This document shows positions 57,100 to 64,000 of a DNA stretch of 64,000 nucleotides, in pieces. Origin of the DNA: Polynucleobacter meluiroseus (GTDB taxonomy: Bacteria > Pseudomonadota > Gammaproteobacteria > Burkholderiales > Burkholderiaceae); contig CAMDUR010000001.1 of the NCBI GenBank assembly GCA_945879115.1, forward strand, positions 122,244-186,243, read 5' to 3'. The notes beneath the pieces were generated by a model. It did not search any database. It was not told where the DNA came from and saw only the letters and a program-made list of their open reading frames with translations. Position numbers and translations under genes: made by a program. Each line of letters begins with the position of its first letter. Within the stretch, counting starts at the first letter, position 1.

Positions 57100-58536
57100 A
57101 TGTATCGCTCACTAAAGAGTATTGCCCTTGTTTGTACTGGTCTTATTGCTGGAGTTGCCTTAACTCTTCAACTCTCTGCAACTGCTCAGCAAGGCTCATC
57201 AAATCTCCCCCTTGATGAACTTCGAAGCTTGTCAAATGTTTTCGGACAAATCAAGCGAGACTACGTCGAGCCTGTTGAAGATAAAAGATTGCTGACAGAT
57301 GCTATTAAAGGAATGGTAAGTGGTTTAGATCCTCACTCATCCTATTTAGACAAAAAAGACTTTGCCGAAATGCAGGAGCATACCCAGGGTAAATTTGCAG
57401 GTCTTGGTATTGAAATTACAGCAGAAGATGGGCTTGTCAAAGTTTTAAACCCAATCGAAGATACCCCTGCCGCAAGAGCTGGTATTCAGCCTGGTGACTT
57501 GATAACTCGATTGGATGATAAGCCTGTTCGTGGAATGACATTAGATCAATCAGTTCGACGTATGCGCGGAGAACCTGGAACAAAAATCACAATTACTATT
57601 TTTAGAAAAAGTGAAGATCGTACCTTTCCAGTAACTATTACTCGCGCTGAAATCAAAGTCCAATCAGTTAAAGCTAAGCTCTTAGACGATGGCATCGCAT
57701 ATGTTCGAATTACAAGTTTTCAGGAAAGAACCATTCCTGATTTAGCTAAAAAACTCAATGAGCTTTATGCAAAGACACCACAAATCAAAGGTGTTGTACT
57801 TGATCTAAGAAATAATGGCGGTGGATTGCTACAAGGGGCAGTTGGTGTATCTGCAGCGTTCTTACAAAATGATGCTTTAGTTGTATCAACCAAAGGACAA
57901 GCTGAAGACGCCAAACAACTTTTTAATGCAAACTTTAGTAATTACAAACTTTCAGAAAGTAAAGACGCATTAGCAGAGCTTGCTCCTATTTTCAAAAAAG
58001 TACCAATGGTTGTGATGGTTAATGCTTTCTCTGCATCAGCGTCTGAGATTGTTGCGGGAGCATTACAAGATCACAAACGAGCGACGATTATCGGTAAGAC
58101 AACCTTTGGTAAAGGTTCAGTACAAACTGTCAGACCATTAACCAATGACTCTGCATTAAAGCTAACAACTGCTTACTACTACACACCTACTGGTAAATCA
58201 ATCCAAGCTTTTGGAGTGAAGCCAGACATTCCAGTCGATCAAAATGCTGAGGGTGACCCTGATGATGTTTTGATAACGCGTGAAATCGATAGCGAGAAAC
58301 ATTTAAAAAATAAGCAGTCCTCAGAAGAAAAGCTCATAAAAGATCGTGAAAAACGTCGTCTAGAAGAGTTGCAGCGTATTGAAGAGATCAACGCTAAAAA
58401 AACCACTGAAGAAAAAGAAAAAGATCGCAAAAAACGTCTCCCTGAATTTGGAACAGCTGAAGACTTTATGCTGACTCAAGCAGCAGCATATTTAAAGGGT
58501 CAACCGATTAAACGATCTAAATCTCGTCTTGAGTAA
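57100..58536 (+). CDS. S41 family carboxy-terminal processing peptidase
   Basis: A 478-residue CtpA-type protease: an N-terminal signal/anchor (SIALVCTGLIAGVALTLQLS), a PDZ domain (about 85-165; AGIQPGDLITRLDDKPVRGM) and a catalytic S41 domain with serine in AFSASASEIVAGALQDHK (about 310) and lysine in GKTTFGKGSVQTV (about 335). The C-terminal region (about 400-450) is a charged, Lys/Glu-rich helix. It cleaves C-terminal ends of periplasmic proteins. It is three bases after gpmA. Confidence 0.93.
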   Translation: MYRSLKSIALVCTGLIAGVALTLQLSATAQQGSSNLPLDELRSLSNVFGQIKRDYVEPVEDKRLLTDAIKGMVSGLDPHSSYLDKKDFAEMQEHTQGKFAGLGIEITAEDGLVKVLNPIEDTPAARAGIQPGDLITRLDDKPVRGMTLDQSVRRMRGEPGTKITITIFRKSEDRTFPVTITRAEIKVQSVKAKLLDDGIAYVRITSFQERTIPDLAKKLNELYAKTPQIKGVVLDLRNNGGGLLQGAVGVSAAFLQNDALVVSTKGQAEDAKQLFNANFSNYKLSESKDALAELAPIFKKVPMVVMVNAFSASASEIVAGALQDHKRATIIGKTTFGKGSVQTVRPLTNDSALKLTTAYYYTPTGKSIQAFGVKPDIPVDQNAEGDPDDVLITREIDSEKHLKNKQSSEEKLIKDREKRRLEELQRIEEINAKKTTEEKEKDRKKRLPEFGTAEDFMLTQAAAYLKGQPIKRSKSRLE

Positions 58537-58538
58537 TT

Positions 58539-58544
58539 TAAGAT
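58539..58544 (+). promoter_or_regulatory. Putative -10 box of the ThiF/MoeB gene, six bases before the ATG
   Basis: TAAGAT, six bases, ATG at 58551. It begins just after the ctpA stop and there is no Shine-Dalgarno. No clear -35. Confidence 0.35.
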
Positions 58545-58550
58545 TAGCGT

Positions 58551-59303
58551 ATGAATGATCAGGATCTTCTTCGCTACTCGCGTCATATTCTTTTAGATGA
58601 TATAGGCATTGAGGGTCAAGAGAAAATCTTAGCCGCTCACGTTGTTGTTGTTGGTGCTGGAGGTTTAGGCTCTGCTGCTGCGCCATATTTAGCTGTTGCA
58701 GGCGTGCAAAATATAACTTTGATCGATCATGACAAAGTTGATTTATCCAACCTCCAACGTCAAATCATGCATCAACATGATTCTGTTGGCCAAGCTAAAG
58801 TTGTATCTGGGAAAAAAATGCTGGAAAAGCTAAACCCCGGATTAATTGTTAATGCTATAGAAAAAAAAGCTGATGAGCCATTACTTAACGAACTTATTCC
58901 AACTGCAACAGTTGTTCTAGATTGCAGTGATAACTTTTCTACTAGGCTATTAGTTAATAGGGTGTGCGTAAAACATAACACTCCATTAGTAAGTGGCTCT
59001 GCCATTAGATTTGATGGTCAGATAACTGTTCTAGATTCTCGTCAATCTAATGCGCCATGCTATGCATGCTTATTTCCACCTGAGCAAAGCTTTGATGAGA
59101 TTCAGTGCTCAACTATGGGCGTATTTTCGCCATTGGTTGGCATTATCGGTGCTATGCAAGCAGCTCAAGCATTACAACTAATTATGGGTATTGGTCATAC
59201 GCTAACAGGAAGATTACTTTTGTGGGATGCTCGCTCAACCGAAGTGCAAGAGATTCAAATCTCTAAACGAGCAGGTTGTCCTGTTTGCTCTACAAAGAGT
59301 TAA
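58551..59303 (+). CDS. ThiF/MoeB-type adenylyltransferase
   Basis: A 250-residue E1-like enzyme: the start LLRYSRHILLDDIGIEGQEK, nucleotide loop VVVGAGGLGSAAAPYLAVAG, arginine finger LQRQIMH, the cysteine in IQCSTMGVFSPLVG and zinc-binding pairs CYAC and CPVC. It adenylates the C-terminal glycine of a sulfur-carrier protein (MoaD or ThiS); which one cannot be decided because neither carrier gene is nearby. In betaproteobacteria it typically follows ctpA. Its last 14 bases overlap the convergent ptsI. Confidence 0.92.
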   Translation: MNDQDLLRYSRHILLDDIGIEGQEKILAAHVVVVGAGGLGSAAAPYLAVAGVQNITLIDHDKVDLSNLQRQIMHQHDSVGQAKVVSGKKMLEKLNPGLIVNAIEKKADEPLLNELIPTATVVLDCSDNFSTRLLVNRVCVKHNTPLVSGSAIRFDGQITVLDSRQSNAPCYACLFPPEQSFDEIQCSTMGVFSPLVGIIGAMQAAQALQLIMGIGHTLTGRLLLWDARSTEVQEIQISKRAGCPVCSTKS

Positions 59304-61050
59304 CTTTATTAAGTGCAAGCTGTAAGTCGTCTGGCTCTACTGCTGATAATAATTGATCAACAGCTATCTTTAAGCTACTAATATCAGCAAGCAATATTTC
59401 TTTCTTCACTGAGAGAAGTTGATTAAAGTGTAAAGAAAAATCTGTAAGGCCCATGCCTAACAAAACTCTTGTCATCGAAGGCTCGCCCGCCATCTCTCCA
59501 CAAACAGAAACAGGCATATTGACAGCTTTGGCATCACGGATCACGCCAGCAATTAATCGTAATACTGCTGGATGCATTGGATCGTATAAATGTGCTACTG
59601 CATTATCTGCACGGTCAATCGCCAAGGTATATTGAATCAAATCATTAGTACCAATCGAAAGAAAATCTAAGCGCTTAATAAAAAGTGGTAGCGCAAGAGC
59701 AGCCGCAGGAATTTCAATCATTGCTCCAACTTTGATATTTGGATCAAATGATATATTTTGTGTTTCTAATTGTTTTTTTGCTACTTCAATTAACGCCAAA
59801 GTTTGATCGATCTCTTGGGCGTGGGCGAGCATTGGAATTAAGATTTTCATCTGCCCAAATACTGATGCCCTCAAGATGGCGCGAATTTGAATTAAGAACA
59901 TATCCGGTTCAGATAAAGACCACCGAATAGCTCTTAGACCCAAGGGAGATAAATAAGCTGACCGACCATCCTCATCAACATCTAATGGTTTATCTGCTCC
60001 AATATCAATCGTTCTGATTGTGACTGGCAAACCCTTCATGGCTTCGACAGTTTTTTTGTATGCTAAAAACTGCGCTTCCTCATCAGGCATTTTTCCTTTT
60101 CGATTCATGAAAAGAAATTCTGATCTAAAAAGGCCAATGCCAACTGCTCCAGAATCAAGTGCTAATTTTGCATCATCAGGCATCTCAACGTTAGCCATTA
60201 AATCAACGGGAATGCCGTCCATAGTTACAGTAGGTGTGTGCTTTAACCGTAAAAGTTTTTTCTTCTCTAACTTTTTTTGAGACTGAAGGTGGCGATACTC
60301 TTCAAGTATTAATGGGCTAGGATCAACGATGACGATGCCACGATCACCATCAATAATTAGCCAATCATCCTGATGAATCAATTCACTAGCACGGCGAACA
60401 CCTACGGCGGCGGGTATATCTAAACTTCTTGCAACGATTGCCGTATGAGATGTTCTGCCACCAAGATCAGTAATAAAACCACCAAATGCAACATCCTTAA
60501 AACGCATCATATCTGGTGGTGCAATATCATGAGCAACCACGATGACATCAGTCAGGCGATCGGCATCAGAAATACTTTTATAAAAGGAATGGAATGTTTG
60601 ATGTTCTTCACCATGATGAAGAACCTTCATTACACGCTCTACAACCTGCCTAATATCGGTGGCACGCTCTCTTAGATACTCATCTTCAATTTCTGAAAAT
60701 TGCTCCAGTAAATCCTCTAATTGTGTGGCGAGAGCCCATTCAGCGTTGTATCTTCTGTGTCTAATTAATTCTAACGGTTCTTGTGTCAAAGTTGGATCTG
60801 CCAAAATCATGGCATGAACATCTAAGAATGCTGCCATTTCTTCAGGGGCAGCTTCAGGAAGACTGGCTCTAATTGCCTTTAATTCAACTCTAACAACCTC
60901 TAATGCACTAAGAAGTCTTTTCTCTTCACTACTTTCAGATCCCTCTGGCACCAAGTAATGCTTGACGTCCATCGCAGAGGGAGCAATGCGTAAGGCCTTA
61001 CCAATAGCTATGCCATTGGTTACCGGTACGCCATGAAGAGTGAATGACAA
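59290..61050 (-). CDS. ptsI: PTS enzyme I (phosphoenolpyruvate--protein phosphotransferase)
   Basis: A 586-residue EI with the phosphohistidine motif GGRTSHTAIVARSL (about 190), the PEP-binding region GVGLFRSEFLFMNR and the metal-binding C-terminal FLSIGTNDLIQYTLAIDRAD and VSVCGEMAG. It transfers phosphate from PEP to HPr. It starts directly after ptsH (no gap). With no sugar EIIB/EIIC in the window, it probably feeds a regulatory PTS. Confidence 0.97.
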   Translation of the reverse strand: MSFTLHGVPVTNGIAIGKALRIAPSAMDVKHYLVPEGSESSEEKRLLSALEVVRVELKAIRASLPEAAPEEMAAFLDVHAMILADPTLTQEPLELIRHRRYNAEWALATQLEDLLEQFSEIEDEYLRERATDIRQVVERVMKVLHHGEEHQTFHSFYKSISDADRLTDVIVVAHDIAPPDMMRFKDVAFGGFITDLGGRTSHTAIVARSLDIPAAVGVRRASELIHQDDWLIIDGDRGIVIVDPSPLILEEYRHLQSQKKLEKKKLLRLKHTPTVTMDGIPVDLMANVEMPDDAKLALDSGAVGIGLFRSEFLFMNRKGKMPDEEAQFLAYKKTVEAMKGLPVTIRTIDIGADKPLDVDEDGRSAYLSPLGLRAIRWSLSEPDMFLIQIRAILRASVFGQMKILIPMLAHAQEIDQTLALIEVAKKQLETQNISFDPNIKVGAMIEIPAAALALPLFIKRLDFLSIGTNDLIQYTLAIDRADNAVAHLYDPMHPAVLRLIAGVIRDAKAVNMPVSVCGEMAGEPSMTRVLLGMGLTDFSLHFNQLLSVKKEILLADISSLKIAVDQLLSAVEPDDLQLALNKVNSL

Positions 61051-61320
61051 TTACTGTCCCTCACCAAATTTATCATTTATAAGATTTTTTATGGCATCAA
61101 ATGCTTCTTGATCTTTTTCACCCGAGGTCTCTAGCGTAACAACACTTCCAATACCGGCAGCTAACATCATGACTCCCATGATACTTTTTGCATTCACACG
61201 GCGCTCACCTTTGGATATAAAAATTTCACAAGGATATTCACCCGCCATTTGTGTTAACTTTGCTGATGCGCGAGCATGCAAACCCAGTTTATTAATAATA
61301 TTGATTTCTTCAATTGGCAT
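61051..61320 (-). CDS. ptsH: Phosphocarrier protein HPr
   Basis: An 89-residue HPr. The phosphorylatable His is in NKLGLHARASAKL (about residue 16) and the regulatory serine in VNAKSIMGVMML (about residue 47). Keeping both sites fits with hprK at 28451-29434. It stands between the EIIA(Man) gene (two bases) and ptsI. Confidence 0.96.
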   Translation of the reverse strand: MPIEEINIINKLGLHARASAKLTQMAGEYPCEIFISKGERRVNAKSIMGVMMLAAGIGSVVTLETSGEKDQEAFDAIKNLINDKFGEGQ

Positions 61321-61322
61321 TT

Positions 61323-61772
61323 TTAATCCTTACCTGCCAATGGTTCAGTAAGCTGTCCTTCTAAAGCTGCTTCTATGTGACCAATTGGAATAATGCCCTG
61401 CTGACCACCATGCATCGCTTTTTGCATGACTGAATCAATCAATTCCGATCTATAAGAAATGGCGCGCATTAGCATTGGTAAATTGACGCCAGCCAACACT
61501 CTAACCCGCCCCTTAAATTCAGGAAGATGCGCCAAACGACTTGCTACGTTAGCAGGCGTTGCACCCATGATGTCAGTAAGTATTAAAAGACCATTCTCAG
61601 AACTAATATTTTTAGCGGCCTGTATTGCTTTATCTAGAGTTAACTTTGAATCTTCATGCGCCATTACATCAAGTGCGACCAAGCGATCAGGGACCTCGCC
61701 ATAAACATGACGAACAAATTCCTCAAGCGCGGAAGCTAGAGGTGCATGGGCAATAATTAAAATTCCAGCCAT
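61323..61772 (-). CDS. PTS EIIA component, mannose/fructose-specific type
   Basis: A 149-residue EIIA(Man)-fold protein with the phosphorylatable histidine in ILIIAHAPLASALEEF (about residue 8) and the LTDIMGATPANVASRL stretch. It stands alone, without the EIIB/C/D subunits, so it is more likely a regulatory phosphoacceptor (as in the PTS of Ralstonia and Bordetella-like bacteria) than a transporter part. Four bases after gshB and two before ptsH. Confidence 0.92.
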   Translation of the reverse strand: MAGILIIAHAPLASALEEFVRHVYGEVPDRLVALDVMAHEDSKLTLDKAIQAAKNISSENGLLILTDIMGATPANVASRLAHLPEFKGRVRVLAGVNLPMLMRAISYRSELIDSVMQKAMHGGQQGIIPIGHIEAALEGQLTEPLAGKD

Positions 61773-61776
61773 TATT

Positions 61777-62721
61777 TTATTTCAAAGTATTTTCTAAATT
61801 TTGTAGCCACTGCTTAGCTACATCATGACCTGTTTGTTCTGTAATTTCAACAAAACAAGTTGGACTCGTCACATTTATCTCGGTTAGATATCCACCGATA
61901 AAATCTAATCCTACAAGATGTAATCCTCGCTTGGCTAATATAGGCCCAAGCTTACTAGCAATCTCAAATTCTTTTAAGGTCAATTTTTGGGCAACCCCTT
62001 TACCGCCCGCTGCCAAATTACCCCTTACCTCACCAATTTGGGGAATTCTTGCAAGTGAGAAAGGAACCGGTTCACCACCAATTAACAGAACACGTTTATC
62101 ACCATCAGCAATCTCAGGAATAAACTTTTGCACCATGAGGGCTCGCTCACCATGATTGCCAAGCGTTTCAACAATGCTTGCAATATTCAGACCGTCAGCC
62201 TTGACCCTAAAGATACCTCTGCCACCCATCCCATCAAGTGGTTTGATGATGATGTCCTGATGTTGCTGATGAAATGCCTTCATGTCAGTCAAACTGTGAC
62301 TGATGATTGTTGGTGGAGCAAACTCCATAAACTCAAGAAGTGCCAGCTTTTCAGAATGATTTCTTAGGGCTTCTGGTGCATTAAAGATACTAGCGCCCTG
62401 ACGAACTGCCTCTGATAAAAACCATGTTGCTGTTACATAGCTCATATCAAAAGGAGGGTCTTTTCTCATAATGACAAAATCAAAATAAGTTAATTCATGA
62501 AGCTCAGATCTTAAAACCTCATACCAAACCGGTTCACCACGTTGGATACTTAAATTTTGACAATCACTTTTAATTAAACCCTGAATACTTTTTAAGTTTT
62601 CAATATGACAATGCCATACTTGGTGCCCTGCTTGATGCGCAACATCCATCATAGCCAAAGTTGTTTCTTTTTTAACTGAAAATCCTTTAAGCGGATCTGC
62701 GATAAAAAGAAATTTCATCAT
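61777..62721 (-). CDS. gshB: Glutathione synthetase
   Basis: A 314-residue ATP-grasp ligase of the proteobacterial type: MKFLFIADPLKGFSVKKETT, MRKDPPFDMSYVTATWFL, KPLDGMGGRGIFRV (glycine-rich loop, about 165) and the C-terminal VGLDFIGGYLTEINVTSPT. It joins glycine to gamma-glutamylcysteine. Its ATG overlaps the gshA stop region by one base. Confidence 0.97.
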   Translation of the reverse strand: MMKFLFIADPLKGFSVKKETTLAMMDVAHQAGHQVWHCHIENLKSIQGLIKSDCQNLSIQRGEPVWYEVLRSELHELTYFDFVIMRKDPPFDMSYVTATWFLSEAVRQGASIFNAPEALRNHSEKLALLEFMEFAPPTIISHSLTDMKAFHQQHQDIIIKPLDGMGGRGIFRVKADGLNIASIVETLGNHGERALMVQKFIPEIADGDKRVLLIGGEPVPFSLARIPQIGEVRGNLAAGGKGVAQKLTLKEFEIASKLGPILAKRGLHLVGLDFIGGYLTEINVTSPTCFVEITEQTGHDVAKQWLQNLENTLK

Positions 62722-64000
62722 TAACTTTCTGCTTCTGGATCAGTTCTTTCCAGTTCCAGTGATGCGGCTAATAATGCTAATCTTGCAACAACACCATATA
62801 AGTAAAAACGGTTAGGTACTGCAACACCCGGCTTAGCGCCTAAATCAGGGATGGCGTTGTGATCAAATGCAAGAGGGACAAAATGCATGCCTGGGGAGTT
62901 AAGGTTTTCATCAACGCCTCTTCCTGTATGAACTCGATAGAAGCCGCCAACAACATAACGATCCACCATGTAAACCACTGGCTCTGAAACAGCCTCATTG
63001 ATTTTCTCAAAGGTGTAAACGCCCTCTTGAACTAAAACATCAGATACTTGTAAGCCTTCTTTAATAACGCTCATCTTGTTTCGCTCTTTGCGATTGAGAT
63101 CCTTTACTTCACTAGCGTCTTTAACGGTCATGATCCCCATGCCATAAGTACCAGCGTCAGCCTTCACAATGACATAAGGTTTTTCTTTAATGCCATATTC
63201 GCGGTATTTGCGAGCTGTTTTCTTCAAAATACTATCCACTGCCTCTTGCAAATCTTGCTCGCCAATTCTTTCATGGAAATTAATTCCAGAACATTTTGTA
63301 AAGTACGGATTAATCATCCATGGATCTATATCAATTACTTTTGCAAATTTTTTTGCTACATCGTCATAGGCATCAAAGTGATTTGACTTACGTCTTACAC
63401 CCCATCCTGAATGAAGTGGCGGCAATACATATTGCTCGTATAAGTTCTCTAAAATAGCGGGAACGCCACTTGAGAGATCATTGTTCAAAAGAATCGTGCA
63501 CGGATCAAAGTCTTTTAAGCCTAAACGGCGACCTTTAATGCCAAGCCTTACTAAAGGCTCCAAAATAAGTCTTTGCCCATCTGGCAAATCAATAGTTGTG
63601 GGCTTAGTGATCTCCTCTGATAACGAGCCTAAACGAACATTCAAACCTGTCTGTCTCAAAATGGATGAGAGACGTGCAATATTTTGCAAATAAAAAACAT
63701 TTCGCGTATGGCGCTCAGGTATCAATAGTAAATTTTTGGCATCAGGGCAGATTTTCTCAATCGCAGCCATTGCAGCCTGAACGGCTAAGGGAAGCATTTC
63801 TGGGGATAAATTATTAAATCCCCCAGGAAATAGATTGGTATCTACCGGAGCCAGCTTAAAACCCGCATTGCGTAAATCAACCGAACAGTAAAAAGGTGGC
63901 GTATGTTCCTGCCACTCCATCCTGAACCATCTTTCGATGGTGGGTGTGGCTTCTAAAACCTTACGCTCAAGTTCAAGCAAAGGGCCATTAAGGGCTGTTA
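62721..64000 (-). CDS. gshA: Glutamate--cysteine ligase (proteobacterial GshA, TIGR02049 type), 5' end outside the window
   Basis: More than 425 residues visible. The frame stays open to base 64000: a TTG at 63980 could serve as a start, but upstream codons read TALNGPLLELERKV, which is the usual body of this family, so the true start lies beyond the window. Motifs: PPFYCSVDLRNAGFKLAPVD, NLFPGGFNNL, KADAGTYGMGIMTVKDASEV and YVVGGFYRVHTGRG. It makes gamma-glutamylcysteine, the first step of glutathione synthesis. It heads gshA-gshB-EIIA(Man)-ptsH-ptsI. Confidence 0.95.
   Translation of the reverse strand, partial: TALNGPLLELERKVLEATPTIERWFRMEWQEHTPPFYCSVDLRNAGFKLAPVDTNLFPGGFNNLSPEMLPLAVQAAMAAIEKICPDAKNLLLIPERHTRNVFYLQNIARLSSILRQTGLNVRLGSLSEEITKPTTIDLPDGQRLILEPLVRLGIKGRRLGLKDFDPCTILLNNDLSSGVPAILENLYEQYVLPPLHSGWGVRRKSNHFDAYDDVAKKFAKVIDIDPWMINPYFTKCSGINFHERIGEQDLQEAVDSILKKTARKYREYGIKEKPYVIVKADAGTYGMGIMTVKDASEVKDLNRKERNKMSVIKEGLQVSDVLVQEGVYTFEKINEAVSEPVVYMVDRYVVGGFYRVHTGRGVDENLNSPGMHFVPLAFDHNAIPDLGAKPGVAVPNRFYLYGVVARLALLAASLELERTDPEAES

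Noticed and set aside
63978..63980. TTG at 63980 as the true start of gshA
   Set aside because: Conserved family sequence (TALNGPLLELE) continues upstream in frame to the window edge, so the start is outside the window.

Overview
The window is a gene-dense, visibly AT-rich stretch of a betaproteobacterial chromosome. Gene content and order fit the Burkholderiales, most likely a small-genome Burkholderiaceae member of the Polynucleobacter type. The main clues are the ubiE-ubiJ-ubiB cluster next to aspS/nudB; the kdsD-kdsC-lptCAB-rpoN-hpf-ptsN-hprK-rapZ run; lolB-ispE-tRNA-Gln-prs-rplY-pth; the caa3-like cta cluster with its small accessory genes; and gshA-gshB-EIIA(Man)-ptsH-ptsI. The taxonomic call is inference from synteny and protein character. 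No phage, transposon, CRISPR array or acquired island is visible. Nearly every base lies in a housekeeping gene, and no gene-free stretch reaches 300 bases.

Layout. 1-14172 is a long minus-strand run: a 1279-residue FAD/Fe-S oxidoreductase, a DUF971 protein, ubiE, a Tim44-like protein, ubiJ, ubiB, a DUF502 membrane protein, aspS, nudB, clsB, an Atm1-type ABC exporter and the first codons of a probable glycerate kinase. 14231-19766 holds a YqaA membrane protein, ilvA, a 5'-nucleotidase, queF, ssb and an MFS transporter. 19806-30333 is the plus-strand run uvrA, kdsD, kdsC, lptC, lptA, lptB, rpoN, hpf, ptsN, hprK, rapZ (Kdo and LPS export, then sigma-54 and regulatory PTS). 30287-41185 contains mutY, mutM, a TPR-LolB fusion, ispE, tRNA-Gln, prs, rplY, pth, a ferredoxin, coaD, rsmD and two M16 peptidase homologues. 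41207-43035 has ftsY and rpoH, the latter behind a perfect CIRCE operator. 43068-52011 is the cytochrome c oxidase region (ctaC, ctaD, a 41-residue gene, ctaG, DUF2970, ctaE, DUF2909, surf1, a thioredoxin-like gene, ctaA, ctaB, SCO1). 52175-64000 carries a degenerate BioC-like protein, comF, trmL, gpsA, secB, grxC, a rhodanese, gpmA, ctpA, a ThiF/MoeB protein, ptsI, ptsH, an EIIA(Man) gene, gshB and gshA, which runs off the window.

Points that stand out. (1) Many transcription-unit-first genes lack a Shine-Dalgarno sequence and have a TAnnnT box exactly six bases before the ATG, implying leaderless mRNAs. Several are packed back to back in 22-40 bp divergent spacers. (2) ubiJ continues 35 codons upstream of its only ATG with clear UbiJ-like sequence but no ATG/GTG/TTG start, and two perfect inverted repeats sit there. 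(3) LolB is fused to a TPR protein containing no cysteine, so it cannot be a lipoprotein. (4) rpoH has a CIRCE element. (5) MutY has an expanded Fe-S cysteine spacing. (6) Most convergent gene pairs abut or overlap with no room for a terminator. A regulatory PTS (EI, HPr with both His15 and Ser46, EIIA(Man), PtsN, HPr kinase, RapZ) is encoded in two separate clusters with no sugar permease in view.
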